From contig LNKV01000003.1 of the NCBI GenBank assembly GCA_001465935.1, positions 502,363 through 566,362 of the forward strand: 64,000 nucleotides of DNA, written 5' to 3'. The stretch is from Clarireedia homoeocarpa. Its lineage: Eukaryota > Ascomycota > Leotiomycetes > Helotiales > Rutstroemiaceae. Position numbers and translations under genes: made by a program. Below the pieces are notes generated by a model that searched no databases, had not been told where the DNA came from, and worked only from the letters and a program-made list of their open reading frames with translations. Shown in pieces: positions 21,635 through 32,316 of this stretch (position 1 is the first letter of the stretch; each line of letters begins with the position of its first letter).

Positions 21635-21780
21635 GATATTCGTTAGACAACAGGTATCAGCCATAGTATATTGTTCCAAAGGACAATTGAACAATTAAGT
21701 ATTACACTGGCTTATATTCTGTAAGACGTTCATTTAACAACAGTAATCAGCCATAATACATCATCCCAAATAGACCTGAC
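21635..21780. repeat. degenerate direct duplication
   Basis: GACAACAGGTATCAGCCATA near 21651 recurs as AACAACAGTAATCAGCCATA near 21733, with continued partial likeness. It lies in the 3' flank of the O-methyltransferase gene. Confidence 0.45.
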
Positions 21781-21979
21781 ATTGTTGTGTTGGAAAGCAA
21801 CCAGCTATGTTATTACGAGCCGAAACGAAAAATAGTGCCTGCGAGAAGCAACCAGATAGCAATCTACTATCTAAGAATCATATGTTGCGAATCATCTCGC
21901 TAGCATGACACCTAAGCAGTTCTATCTAATGGCATGGATAACAGTAAAGTGCGAATGCAAACGCTGAAAGTCAGGGCTC

Positions 21980-23412
21980 TTAGACTGGGACAGCAACTAT
22001 TACACTATCTCCGAGAGAGAGTGTATATTGAACGATGTTCTTAGCTTTCAGTCCTGCGGCAGCAAGAAGCGCATGCCATTGATCAATGGTCCGCTCCTTT
22101 GCCGCGAGAGCGAACTGCATGGTCATGTCAATTTGTGTTGCGTGCCAATGGGCACCTGTTTCTGGAATAACCATCTCGTCAATCAGGATAGCCGAATCAG
22201 GTCCCAAAGCATCTTTCAGATGCTTTAGAATGACGAGACATTTGTCGTCTGTCCAGTCGTGGAGAATGTTACGCATATAGTAGTATTTTGCCCCTATTTC
22301 CTTTTGTCAATTGCACTTTCTATTTCAAGACGGTGTGTGGGTGTAAACAAACCTTTAACAGTCTGAGGCGTGAAGAAATCATGCACTTCAAGTTCGACAT
22401 CTTTCATTGGAAGTGCGTTCTGGATAGAATGATCGAGATCTTGCAAGATAACACGGCCAGGGATGTTTGGCTTCTCAGTTCTAAACTCTAAGCACTTGTG
22501 GCCGAACCCGCCACCGACATCAACAAGAACAGGCTTATTTGGATCCCAGTCCTTGGTTTCTTCTTCGATAGGGTAGCGGGAGAGCCAAGAAGGCATATCA
22601 CCTCGCTGGCCTACCATAAAGTCACTGAAGTTGCCGACAAGTCTTGGTTGTGTTTGTAGCCAGAAGAAGATAGGACCGCTCATGTTGAAGGCAACCTGTG
22701 CTGGGGTCGAAGCACTGTCCGTAATATTCTGGTAATCGCGTTCTGCAAGGAAGTCTGGAGTTGCTTGGAGTATAGGGCCAAGTAAATGGAAGCTAATTGC
22801 TTTGTTAATCCCCTGAAAGCAGTAGCTGTCTGATCTGATTAGAGCAACTCACTAATGGCCAATTCCGGCTTTTGAAGGCTTTTGAGACAACACGCCGGTT
22901 ACCTTGTTAGCCGCATAGGTGTGCTTGCCAGTCTCTTTGATCATGCGTACGGAGGCAAGATATCGAAGCAGGCGGTCTGAGAATTGGTAAGCCAATGATC
23001 AATCCAGGCTGTGTGAATCTCCTGAAGGGATTTGGGAAATTAGACTGGTATAGTGTAAACCTACCCAAGAACTCCGGGTCCGCCTTAGTTTCCGTTGCGA
23101 GTTCTTCAACGGTCATTGGTTCCTTCTTAGCCGCCAATATCTCAAACAACTTCATATCGCAGCCGATTTGGGCACCAGTTAGTTGAAATTGCTAGATAGA
23201 TTTGCTGTTAGCATAATTTTCCACCATGACGCCACCTGGATCAGGTCTGGTGAGTAGACAAAAGTTCATACCAGATACATGATCCGCTGCATTGAGTCCC
23301 ATGGCGATTCCAGCTCAATGGCGAGATCGCGAAGGTCGTCAACGATCTTCTTTCGCTGAGCTTCATCGGCCGTCTTTGCAGCTTCCCTCGCGTGGTTGAA
23401 TAATGCTTCCAT
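21980..23412 (-). CDS. SAM-dependent O-methyltransferase, family 2
   Basis: Five exons: 23412-23272, 23191-23065, 22976-22853, 22792-22353, 22293-21980, giving 381 residues. An N-terminal dimerisation/winged-helix part (MEALFNHAREAAK, LTGAQIGCDMKLFEILAAKK) precedes the SAM motif VLVDVGGGFGHKCLEF and VILQDLDHSI. The catalytic region YYYMRNILHDWTDDKCL carries the general-base His, and ILIDEMVIPETG follows. These are marks of fungal secondary-metabolite O-methyltransferases that methylate phenolic hydroxyls. No polyketide synthase or other tailoring gene is nearby, so its substrate is unknown. The intron 3 acceptor (AATTAG) was chosen over an upstream TTTCAG because the latter makes a stop. Confidence 0.88.
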
Positions 23413-23540
23413 GCTTGAAGTGTCTAAATGTTGCTGATAATTAAGATTGATTTATCTGTCCGGCTTTAGATGTTTAAGAGGATAGTAGTATATCAGTGCA
23501 AAAAGCTAAGTAGGATGAGAAATTGAGAGCCTCCGAGATT

Positions 23541-23744
23541 GGCTCCATCCTCCTGATAATAAGTGAATATGATGGCAAGGGCCCGAGTTGATACTTTGCC
23601 GAGTAGAGATGTATCTGACATACAAATGCCAAAAGAGGTTGGCTCCATCCTCCTGACAATAAGTGAATTTGATGATGGCAAGGGCCCGGGTTGATATTTT
23701 GCCGATTAGGGATGCATCTGACGTACAGAATGCCAAAAGAAATT
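23541..23744. repeat. tandem duplication of a ~100-bp block upstream of the O-methyltransferase
   Basis: Copy 1 (23541-23640) and copy 2 (23641-about 23744) both open GGCTCCATCCTCCTGA, share GATGGCAAGGGCCCG and end near ATGCCAAAAGA. They are about 85-90% alike by eye. The pair lies 130-330 bp upstream of the start codon and may alter promoter strength. Confidence 0.85.
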
Positions 23745-25207
23745 GAAGCATTACAACTCATTCTCATGCGATCGGAAGGCGCAGTGACATTTCTAGAGCT
23801 ACTTTGGAACAATTCTTTGAACCGCCAGGTTGGTGGCGTTTATCGTTGGCTGCATGGGAAAGAGTCGGCACCAATGATAATTAAGTTTTGTCACTTGTGC
23901 TACGCGCCGCCGAGCTTGCAGAATGCATGTTAAAGCTGGGTACATTTCATCTGTAAAAGCTCGGTACTTCGTACAACAGAAGCTAATAAAATCCCACGAC
24001 AGCAAATGTGCAATACGCTGTCAACAATCATATGAAGCTTTTGGGGGAGAAGTCTCCAGAACTGAGGAGCTCGGACTGTATATACTTGGTGTCCAGGATA
24101 AATAAGTGTAGCCCTAGCACTTCACTTCTAGCACTTTCTGCTCCACAAAGAGGGCAATCCTGACGTTTCTATAGGCTCAGCGCCCTAGCTACGGCTAACT
24201 TGAGAACCCTCAAGGGGTACGTACACTTATTTGTCCTTGGGACCAAGTAACGGTTGAGCTGAGTAAGCTGCAGCTCAACCCTGTCTGCATACGTATAAAC
24301 GAGCCACGGGTCGTAAAATCAGCCTCACGAGAAGCGTGGGTGTAGAAAGGGCAACCAAAAGAAGAGCGGAACTTCGGAAAAATGGCCTTTCAATATTGCT
24401 ACGTGAATTGTTGATCGCGTTAACAAGCAGTGAATCGTGGCACCAGTGCGGCACTACACTCTTTTAAAATGCACTGTAGATAACGCAGGCACAGATAAGA
24501 CAATGTATCGCTGAGTTTAAAGTGCTGATGAAGAAGATGCATGTAAGACAATACGAGCTTTTCATAGCATCCTTTAGAACCAATGTTATGGACGCCTCCT
24601 GTTGGCGCCCTTTTGGAAATCGGAGTCTGGTAAAATGATAGGCCAGAGAACGAGCAGAAACCAAAAGCCTTGGCCGTGATTCCAAGATAAAAGGCCTTGC
24701 ATGGCAGGTGCCTAAGAATGTACTGCAAAATAGTGCTCCAGGAGAGAAGTTTCTATTGTATATAGCAGACGATTTGGGTTGCGACTAATGGGCGAGGCTT
24801 CGGACAATGCTGTTGATAAGTACATCGAACTGATTAGCTTCCGGAGCCAGCTTGATCCAAGATATTTCCCGCTGGCCCTTAAACAGGCCTAGAATCATAG
24901 CTCTCGTACATCCTCTAGTGTCTGCCTACGATGCGAGAGGATGTGCACGCCTTGCGCAAACACGGGATAAAAAGCAGGCACTAGCCTTAGCTTGAATCGA
25001 TTGAATTGCTACTGTAGTAACATAGCTCCCTATTACGCAAGTGGTATTTCCTACGCCATTCTCCACTTATCCAAATGTATAAAACAGTTTTGAGGGGTTG
25101 TGAACCCTACATCTGCCATATCTCCGTATTTGCATCCCGTTGTCATGCAATTTTCCGCGCAATTTTCCGCGCACTGTATCATAGTTCTGAAATGTCCCAA
25201 GAGATCG
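23745..25207. other. intergenic 1.5 kb holding one MITE
   Basis: Besides the element at 24085-24247, no gene is supportable. Overlapping minus-strand ORFs at 24420-24728 lack motifs. The right end is the 3' flank of PSF3. Confidence 0.5.
24085..24247. mobile_element. MITE with TA target duplication
   Basis: A 163-bp element with terminal inverted repeats of about 26 bp. The left end starts CTTGGTGTCCAGGATAAATA and the right end is complementary (...TTTGTCCTTGGGACCAAG). Both end in AAATAAGTGTA on the inside. TA flanks both sides (24083-24084 and 24248-24249), as for Tc1/mariner-mobilised elements. There is no ORF; it would depend on a transposase elsewhere. Confidence 0.75.
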
Positions 25208-25825
25208 CTAACCTTTCTTTACTTCGCCCATCCATTTCCCCACAGCTTTTGAGCCTTCATGGGCAGCTCTAAATAGTCCTCTTTCAGCCTCGTCCAAACC
25301 TCTGAGAAATTCCACTCCCTCTCCCGCAGCTCCTCTGCCATTGGCTTGCATGCTCCCACTCCCCGCATGGTCACTGATTTCTCCTGCTCTTGTTCTCCAA
25401 CTATCCATAAGGACATCGCAGACTTCTTCCTCCTTGAACAATTCCAATGTTCTCGCACCCAGCCCATAAAAATTTTGTGCTAAGCTCCGCAGATCTACGC
25501 TCTTAGGATCTGCTTTCAAGGCGTTGAGTACACGTGGAGATAAACAGGAGGGAAGATCGAGGCTCACGAAAGGCCCTGCGGTGTTGGAGTAGGAGACGGC
25601 GAGGAGCTCGGCGAGCCACAGAGGGAGGTCGACACGCGTGTGCTTTTTCATGGCACTGGTCGCATTATTATCAAGGTAGCCCAAAGCTGGCACATCTAGC
25701 TCGAAGGTACATGGGATTTTCTGTATTGTATTAGCAAGATATCATGGTTCGTAGCGCAGCGGGGGAAACGAGGGGTAATTTGCCTGAGCATCGGTGAGAA
25801 TCGCATCGATATCGTAGTAAGACAT
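25208..25825 (-). CDS. PSF3: GINS complex subunit Psf3
   Basis: Two exons, 25825-25784 and 25720-25208, giving 184 residues, the normal Psf3 length. The start MSYYDIDAILTDAQ and the continuation KIPCTFELDVPALGYLDNN are hallmark Psf3 sequence, followed by VDLPLWLAELLA and the helical body. GINS (Sld5-Psf1-Psf2-Psf3) joins Cdc45 and MCM in the replicative helicase and acts in the nucleus. The intron (25721-25783) begins GCAAAT, not GT, so it is a GC-AG intron; no nearby GT keeps the conserved join. It is divergent from SOD2 over 365 bp. Confidence 0.95.
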
Positions 25826-26190
25826 CTTTGCGACGACGATTTTCTGAGATTTGGGAGGTGTGGTCAGCTAGTCGTGAGGTCGTACAACAGAATGAATTCC
25901 TCAATTATTGGGCATCCGCATTATGTCACAAACTGTCCTGCCGGACGATATACATAGTAGTATCGCGATGATGATTCTGGAAGCAGAATCGCGTTTCTGT
26001 TTGTTACCATGCTTACATAATATAATGTAGGACTCGGCATTGACACAGTGACATAATGCCGTTTGCGCAGAGCTCCAATTAATTATTTACTTCCGGCTGT
26101 TCCTCCTCTTTCAACTCCTCAATTGATATCTCGATAATCAAGCTAAGCTGTCGAAACTATTTCAATTTAACATTCTAACTCGCATTCAAT
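25826..26190. promoter_or_regulatory. bidirectional promoter of PSF3 and SOD2
   Basis: A 365-bp gap between the two divergent start codons. It contains both 5' UTRs. CT-rich tracts lie upstream of the SOD2 start. No specific factor site is claimed. Confidence 0.6.
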
Positions 26191-27011
26191 ATGTCCACGA
26201 CACTCCTTCGCACATCCAATGTAGCTCGCGCTGCCCTGCGGGGTAGCTCCAAACGAGCTGCTACCATGGCAAGCACATGTTTCGTCCGTACCAAAGCTAC
26301 TCTACCAGATCTACCATGTATGTCTCACCTCGAGCTATAAGCGCCCTTTTAACTGTTCCTGTGATTGTACTAACTCAAGTATAGACGACTATGGCGCGCT
26401 CGAACCCTCGATATCCGGGAAAATCATGGAGCTCCACCACAAGAAGCACCACCAAACATATGTCAACAGCTATAACACTGCTACCGAACAACTCGCTGCT
26501 GCAGAAGCCAAGTCAGACATTAGCGCAGCAATTGCATTGCAACCACTCATTAACTTCCACGGAGGTGGCCACGTCAACCACTCACTATTCTGGGAGAACT
26601 TGGCACCTAGCAAGAACGGTGGTGGAGGAGAGCCCTCTGGTGCGTTAAAGGTACGTACATTACATTCCGACACATAGGGTTGGGAAAGCCACTGGCTGAT
26701 GGTTACATCCTTAGACCGCAATTGAAACAAGCTATGGAGATTTCTCGTCTTTCAAGTCCAAGTTCAATACTGCATTGGCAGGCATCCAAGGCAGTGGATG
26801 GGCGTGGTTAGTCAAGGACAATGAAACCGGACAGGTACAGATCAGAACATATGCGAACCAAGATCCAGTGGTAGGCAGATACACTCCACTTTTGGGTGTC
26901 GATGCTTGGGAACATGCATACTATTTACAATATGAGAACAGGAAGGCTGAGTATTTCAGTGCTATCTGGGATGTGATCAACTGGAAGACTGTTGAGAAAA
27001 GGTTGAAGTAA
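26191..27011 (+). CDS. SOD2: manganese superoxide dismutase, mitochondrial
   Basis: Three exons: 26191-26317, 26385-26650, 26715-27011, giving 229 residues. An Arg/Ser/Ala-rich N-terminus (STTLLRTSNVARAALRGSSK) is a mitochondrial targeting sequence. The Mn/Fe-SOD ligands are all visible: His in IMELHHKKHHQTYV, His in HVNHSLFWENL, and Asp and His in VDAWEHAYYLQY. GSGWAWLV and YENRKAEYFSAIWDVINW are typical. It converts superoxide to H2O2 and O2 in the matrix. Intron 1 lies at the targeting/mature border. Confidence 0.96.
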
Positions 27012-27879
27012 GAAACTGGCACTTAGGAGTAGTGTGAGCTGAGCCAACGTTAAGTTAACTAGTGCACAATGATAACTTGATAAATTCACCGAAAGCGAAG
27101 TCGTTCGAAAGTATTAAGTCGACGTAAATCTGCCGGTGCACCATTTACTCGACAGCCAATAGCTCAACTAATAAACCTTTCAGTACACAGTCCAAAAGTT
27201 AGACTTGGCATGGTGAAGTCATCATAACAAATATGGAGTCATCTGGAGCAAAATCTTTGTTTTCCTAAGGCATAAAGCGTGGAAGGTTGCCATCTCTCTC
27301 ACGACTCCCGGCACTTATCACAAAAGCCCTAATCTCAATATATCAAACAGAGATTTTAGTGATTCGCATCTTAAGACCATTCCTATACATTGATACACTC
27401 TGTCTATCCTTTAGTTCTACCTGAGGATGCGCATTATTCTGCTCCAAAGAACGCCAACCTGTTGAGTCACTGCGTTGGCTCGAGGAGTTGCGGTACTAGC
27501 AGCAGATGGCATGCAAGCAGTGTCACTGCAAAGGATATGTACCTCTGTACCTCTGCTGCTGATAGGGGATGGCTCGGGATGATTGGAGAAGAAAGGGAGC
27601 AAATGCTTGAAGGATCTGAAAGATCACGAAGTCTACGCCCGGATAGTCATATACCAATCAATGCATAGCTTTACCCACATTTGCTCAAGCATGATCTGAG
27701 AACTTTTCGCCCAATTCCTTGTGCCTCATAGCTCTAGATACATAGCAGGGAGTAAGCGGACATACTAGTGTCTTTTGCTAATAAGTAGATTGACCCGCTG
27801 GTTTCAAAGAAGCTCAAGGCATACATATTAAGCAGCACTCCCAAGAAGTAAATCAGATATCATCATGAGGGTGGTTACA
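27012..27879. other. intergenic
   Basis: SOD2 3' flank and general intergenic sequence. ORFs at 27390-27668 (+) and 27417-27602 (-) overlap in opposite directions and carry no known motif. Confidence 0.5.
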
Positions 27880-28358
27880 TCAACCAGCCACCCTCGTAGA
27901 TACGATCTTGCTATTTGAGTTACTCTGGGTCGAGTCGCCACAGATGTTGAATCCTTCGGCATGGTCGTCCAAGTTCATATCTGAGAATAACTTCTCCAAA
28001 ACAGGATGCCGATCGAGCCTTTCTTCTGGTTCGAAGCTATCAAGTCTCATTATTAGATAGTCATGTGTGAATGAATCAATGCTCAGATTCCCATGGCCGC
28101 CATTGTTTCTTACATATCCATTGGCTGCGCCCACACATCACTGAAGGGTTGAGTATAACAAAAACTTCAGAGAGTCACCCAACCCTGCAGATGCTTGAAA
28201 TGGACTCATTCATGGCATTCCCACTGTAGAAGCTGGCAGATGAATGACTGGCTACAATAATAGTTTCTCAATGATTCTCAGAAGTTGATTCACTTAGCTT
28301 GTAAGATTTTCAGGGAACGAACTCACTCCAGCCAAGTCACGACAGAATGCCTAGCCAT
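27880..28358 (-). CDS. candidate four-exon small protein, about 85-95 aa
   Basis: Starting at the ATG at 28358, a 32-nt exon (MARHSVVTWL) joins 28247-28184 through GTGAGT...CCAG and gives DHSSASFYSGNAMNESISSI. A middle intron is ambiguous (donor at 28183 or 28178) but either choice keeps the frame into PMD. Then GTAAGA (28113) to GATAG (28037), with a CTAAT branch site, joins to FEPEERLDRHPVLEKLFSDM and ends at 27880. Three splice joins in a row keep one frame, which is unlikely by chance. The protein is acidic, without signal peptide or known domain. Function unknown. Confidence 0.4.
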
Positions 28359-29490
28359 ATGTGCTTGCTAGAAGACGATCGCTTTCTTGAAGCATAAAAA
28401 TGTCGTAAGTCATTGTTCCTGTAAGTACTCTCGACAATGTTACCGCAGCCGTTATCATCATTTCAAAGAGCGCTGTTCATATACATACCAAAAAGGTAAT
28501 CACAAATCGTGCAAGTCGACTCTCTGGCTTGCACATTTAAGCTCTCATCATCGAGAGGTCTGCTTCTCTCGAGCACAACTTTCAAACACTCCAGACTCAC
28601 GGTCATTTCTACCTCTTCATGCGTCTACTACCATCATCTCCCGCAATCCAGTTATATCCCAGTTCATGTGTCAAATGCTACCCAAGATTACCATGTGATC
28701 TTGTAGCTGTAATCCCGAGGAGTACTTGGCTTTTACTCCCACGCGTTCTCAACCACATAATGGCCACCAAAAAGTCGTCATTGTCTGTGCCTGTGCCTGT
28801 GCACTGGAGCTGGAGCTGGATAAAGTTTCAAAAGCTATGGGACATCCAGAATAATTAATGGGAAGTGAATGGAAAGAGAAGAGTTGTTATATGTATGGCG
28901 AGAAAGTAAAGGCAATTCAGAATGTCATGCAGGCTGGAGTTCAAGCGGCGCTTGCTTCGTATAAGTGGTGTTGTGTAAGGGTGGAGTCTCCAATTGACTG
29001 GCTTCAATAACTAGATGTATAAGGAATGAATGCTTGAACGAGGAGGTTTTGATTCTAGTTCTGCTAATCGTGATTCACAAACGGACGATGGAAACCAGCC
29101 GGAACCACTCAAACACGCAAAGCAAATTCACTCGCCCAGTTCAAGGTCTATGAGTGCTGTAGAAGTGAATAGCTTCTGTACATTCCTGTTCACCTGTAAT
29201 GGTGCAGATCATGAGTCATAAGGACTCATTTGGGATACCTATAAAAGGTTCCCATTTTCCATAGTTTAGATTGATCAATCAAGTCATTTGATATTACAAG
29301 TGCAGGTCCCAAGATGCAGCGAGATCCGTATCTCCTTCCAAGCTTCGATGCTATCCCAGTTCTTCTAAAAGTTGGTCAGGGACTGATTCATCGACAATAA
29401 TTTCTCTTGTCAAATATAAAACTCTACATCTTCAACACGATAGAAGCGCAACTCCGCAATTTCCACCCTCAACAACCATACTGCCCCAGA
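28359..29490. other. intergenic
   Basis: Overlapping short ORFs (28387-28858, 29030-29221) without motifs. A short repeat of CTGTGC/TGGAGC units lies near 28782-28818. A TATA-like AT-rich stretch (ACCTATAAAAGG) at about 29238-29249 precedes the next ORF by 240 bp. Confidence 0.45.
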
Positions 29491-29927
29491 ATGGAAGAAC
29501 CAAACCCCAAGCCCTCTTTCATCGTCATCTACCACTGCATTTGCACCAACAACCCCATCATCCTCTACGGCCCTCGTGAAACCTTCTCCGAAAGCTATAG
29601 AAGCGTCCTAGCCACCTTCGATATTTCGAGTATCATTTCCGAATGTCTAAAGTGCTGCTCTGATACCGATACCGGAAAAAGAAGAGCATTTAGGAAACTG
29701 AGGGCTGAGGGTAGTAGGATATATATACTTTGGATGGAGGGGGTTAAGGCTATGATGGAGAAGGGATTTATGTTTTTTTTTTCGGAGGGCAGGTATACTT
29801 ATACGGGGAGTTGGAGTTTTTGGAGACAGTGTGTAATGCGAACTTGGATGAGGGGGCCGAGGAGACTGGACGGATTGGGATGGAGCTTGGTAGTGCTAGA
29901 GGATATGGGACAATGAGGGGAGAATAG
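29491..29927 (+). pseudogene. hypothetical small gene with a frameshift at a T10 tract
   Basis: From the ATG at 29491 the frame is protein-like (PKPSFIVIYHCICTNNPI, FDISSIISECLKCCSDTDTG, SRIYILWMEGVKAMMEKGF). At the run of ten T (29772-29781) this frame turns Arg/Trp-rich, while the next frame becomes plausible coding: GGQVYLYGELEFLETVCNAN, then LDEGAEETGRIGMELG, stopping at 29925-29927. One T too few or too many explains it: a real slippage mutation, a sequencing error, or an unrecognised short intron. No family is recognised. Confidence 0.4.
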
Positions 29928-31953
29928 GGTACAATGAATGGAGGGAAATTGTTTGATCGTGGAAAAGGAGCTTCTGCGTCGGGGGAAGAGAAAGTCGAAA
30001 CTGCAGTAGATGATGACAGGGTAATCAATTGCTAATGTGCTCGTGAACTTGGAGTCTGCACTCAACTATCTCTAATGCACCTATTTAGCAATCAGATAGA
30101 TGGCTGGCGCTGAAGTCAATACTAGAACTTTCCTATGTATTTTGACATGTAGACTTCGCTGGAAGCAACCCGTGAAGACGCCCAGGCTTCCCGACCTTGA
30201 GTATGGGTAATATAATCTCTCTCTTAATCGCTTAGATCAGCTGCTCTCTTAATCGCCCAGATCAATGTAAGAACAGCAGGAGTAAATGTAGAAATGGTAA
30301 CTTTAGAATGCACATGATGCAGCGAAAGTCAAGATCAGGTGCAACATCTTCGTTCCGCTTCTGTATCATGGAATATTTGCACTTACTCAATCGCCCAAAC
30401 GGACCGATCTTTCCATTCCCAAACCTCAGCCGCCTTGACGCCTCTATGCAAATAAATCGGACCACCTCAGCCGCGAAATACAAAAGCGTTCACAAACAAC
30501 CACACATCCACATCTACATCCACATTCACATTCACAAAAAGAGAAAGGCTTGCAGATAGGACAACAAATATATGTTTCACAAGCCTCAAAAGATTTGACC
30601 ACGCGCCCGTGCTGACTAGAACATCGGGTGATGTCGCACCCTGTCCGAGCCTTACTATACAGTACATTTCCAATATTTGGGATACTGTAGTTCTAAGGCT
30701 GACCGAGGTGAACAAGTGACTGATTCTCACTTTCTGGGGGGTAGAGGCTATGCATTTGATTATCGGCGGCTGAGTCGGTCCGTCGCTCTATTGTTTTTAT
30801 GTAGAACTATTGTATGTATGTATGTATGTATGTATGTCAGATATTCCCCATATAGATATAGATGGCGGGGGCGGGGGCGGATCAGATGGATAGTTTTAGT
30901 GAGGGATTTTGTATTACTGTATACATAAGTTACATACAATACCTTTGGCCATAATCGCCTGTCGCTGTATTGTTATCACTGTCGCAGTCGATTATTGCCC
31001 CTCCAAGCAAAAACATGATCAAAAATTACGAAACTTTGCATAACGCTGAGGTAAGTTAGCCACAAACATCACAATAAGCTTTCCACCACAATGTCACGAC
31101 ATTTACTCGTTTACTCCTTTACCCCTTTACTCATTTGCTCATCAACTCTTTTGTGTAAAGAATCTGTAGGAGGGGAATTGGGGGAAGCCGAGTTTTTCGC
31201 CATCTTGTGCTTGTCTGTCTGTCTTTGCTTTTTCTGCTGGAACGGTTCAAATATGGCAACTCCCTCAGGGCGGCAAAGTGATATCACATGTATGCTTTGT
31301 ATGTGCGTGCTTCCGTAGAAATAATGGCTGCTAAGCTGAGTCATTTACCTCCCATCTAGAAAAAGAACGGCTTCTCCCTGTTGCTACCCATCCATCCGAC
31401 GAGTCAGGATTCCGACGTCCGCACTGACATGAACCAGTCAAAAATGTTCCTTCTTTCATCCAGCGATCTATGCAGCTGAATGCCGGGCAAAATGCTTAGA
31501 TCTTGCGTCGGTGTATCGCCCAAGACACTCGATCAAATGCCATCATGATTGTCATCTGGCCTGCCGAATTCGGCCAATTTTCCCTTTTCTTGGTCCCGTT
31601 CACAACATGTACTGTACAAGTATGTGATCCATCGGCATCTAAGGTTATGTGAGTAAGACTTTTGCTTAAGATTTTAGGCCGCCGCGAGAGATATATAGCT
31701 GTGCATATCACCACCGCGTCCGTTTTGTGTCCCTTCTTCGATAAAATTTTTACTGTCGTCGTACATGTGCTCTGGAGATCAAACTACTAAGAAATAAATA
31801 ACTTGGTTTTGACTCGCGCCCCATTACAATTTTGCTATATCATAAACAAGAAAAGAGCTTGGTCGATACAACGTCAACCAGATTCTACTCAATCATCTCA
31901 ACTCATCCCATCATCTCAACTCATCACAGCAGAATCCAAGGATCTTCTCCAAA
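29928..31953. other. gene-free 2 kb with simple repeats
   Basis: Contains a short duplication (CTCTCTTAATCGC twice near 30217-30256), CATCCA/CATTCA repeats near 30505-30537, a TGTA microsatellite (30811-30837) and GGGGC repeats (about 30864-30880). The last ~150 bp are the probable 5' UTR of the next gene. No gene is supportable. Confidence 0.5.
30811..30837. repeat. TGTA microsatellite
   Basis: Nearly seven tandem copies of TGTA without interruption. Confidence 0.95.
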
Positions 31954-32316
31954 ATGTCTAGCAACCACTCCTCAACAAACGATAACCAATACTACCTCAT
32001 CACCAACGCCTCATCCTCCTCCTCCTCCTCCTCATCCTCCTCATCCTCGTCCTCGTCTAGCAGCTCCTACTACAACGACAAAGCCTGGAAACTCCCCTAT
32101 AGCATCGACGACTCAGACCTAACTTTCGACGGAACACCGCTGAATATGCTATACGAGGAGAATAAATATATGGCTGAGCACGTGAATCGTTCACATGCTT
32201 CGAGATCACATGAGGTGGGTTTGAATATTTTTGAAAGTGAAAGAGTGAGCACACAAGCTAATTATTTTGTGTCGCAGAGTTCGAGAGGCAGGAGGATGAG
32301 TCGACAGGAGAAGTGA
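31954..32316 (+). CDS. small Ser-tract protein, function unknown
   Basis: Exons 31954-32214 and 32278-32316 encode 99 residues. A run of about 18 Ser from a TCC/TCA/TCG repeat follows the N-terminus. The conserved-looking part is KAWKLPYSIDDSDLTFDGTP then LNMLYEENKYMAEHV, a pattern I have seen in small fungal proteins of unknown function. The 63-nt intron (GTGGGT...TCGCAG, CTAAT branch site) is a multiple of three and has no stop, so an unspliced form would make a 120-residue variant. Basic C-terminus (RGRRMSRQEK). Confidence 0.65.
   Translation: MSSNHSSTNDNQYYLITNASSSSSSSSSSSSSSSSSSSYYNDKAWKLPYSIDDSDLTFDGTPLNMLYEENKYMAEHVNRSHASRSHEVGLNIFESERVSTQANYFVSQSSRGRRMSRQEK

Larger units (their letters stand above)
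19442..21979. other. gene-poor 2.5 kb
   Basis: Contains the rhodopsin-fold gene promoter, a G8 run near 19973, a short inverted repeat (20879-20969), an ORF at 21251-21580 without motifs, and a degenerate duplication near 21635-21780. No supportable gene. Confidence 0.5.

Noticed and set aside
21980..23412. Secondary-metabolite gene cluster around the O-methyltransferase
   Set aside because: No synthase, P450, transporter or regulator lies within 10 kb on either side; neighbours are a rhodopsin-fold protein and housekeeping genes.
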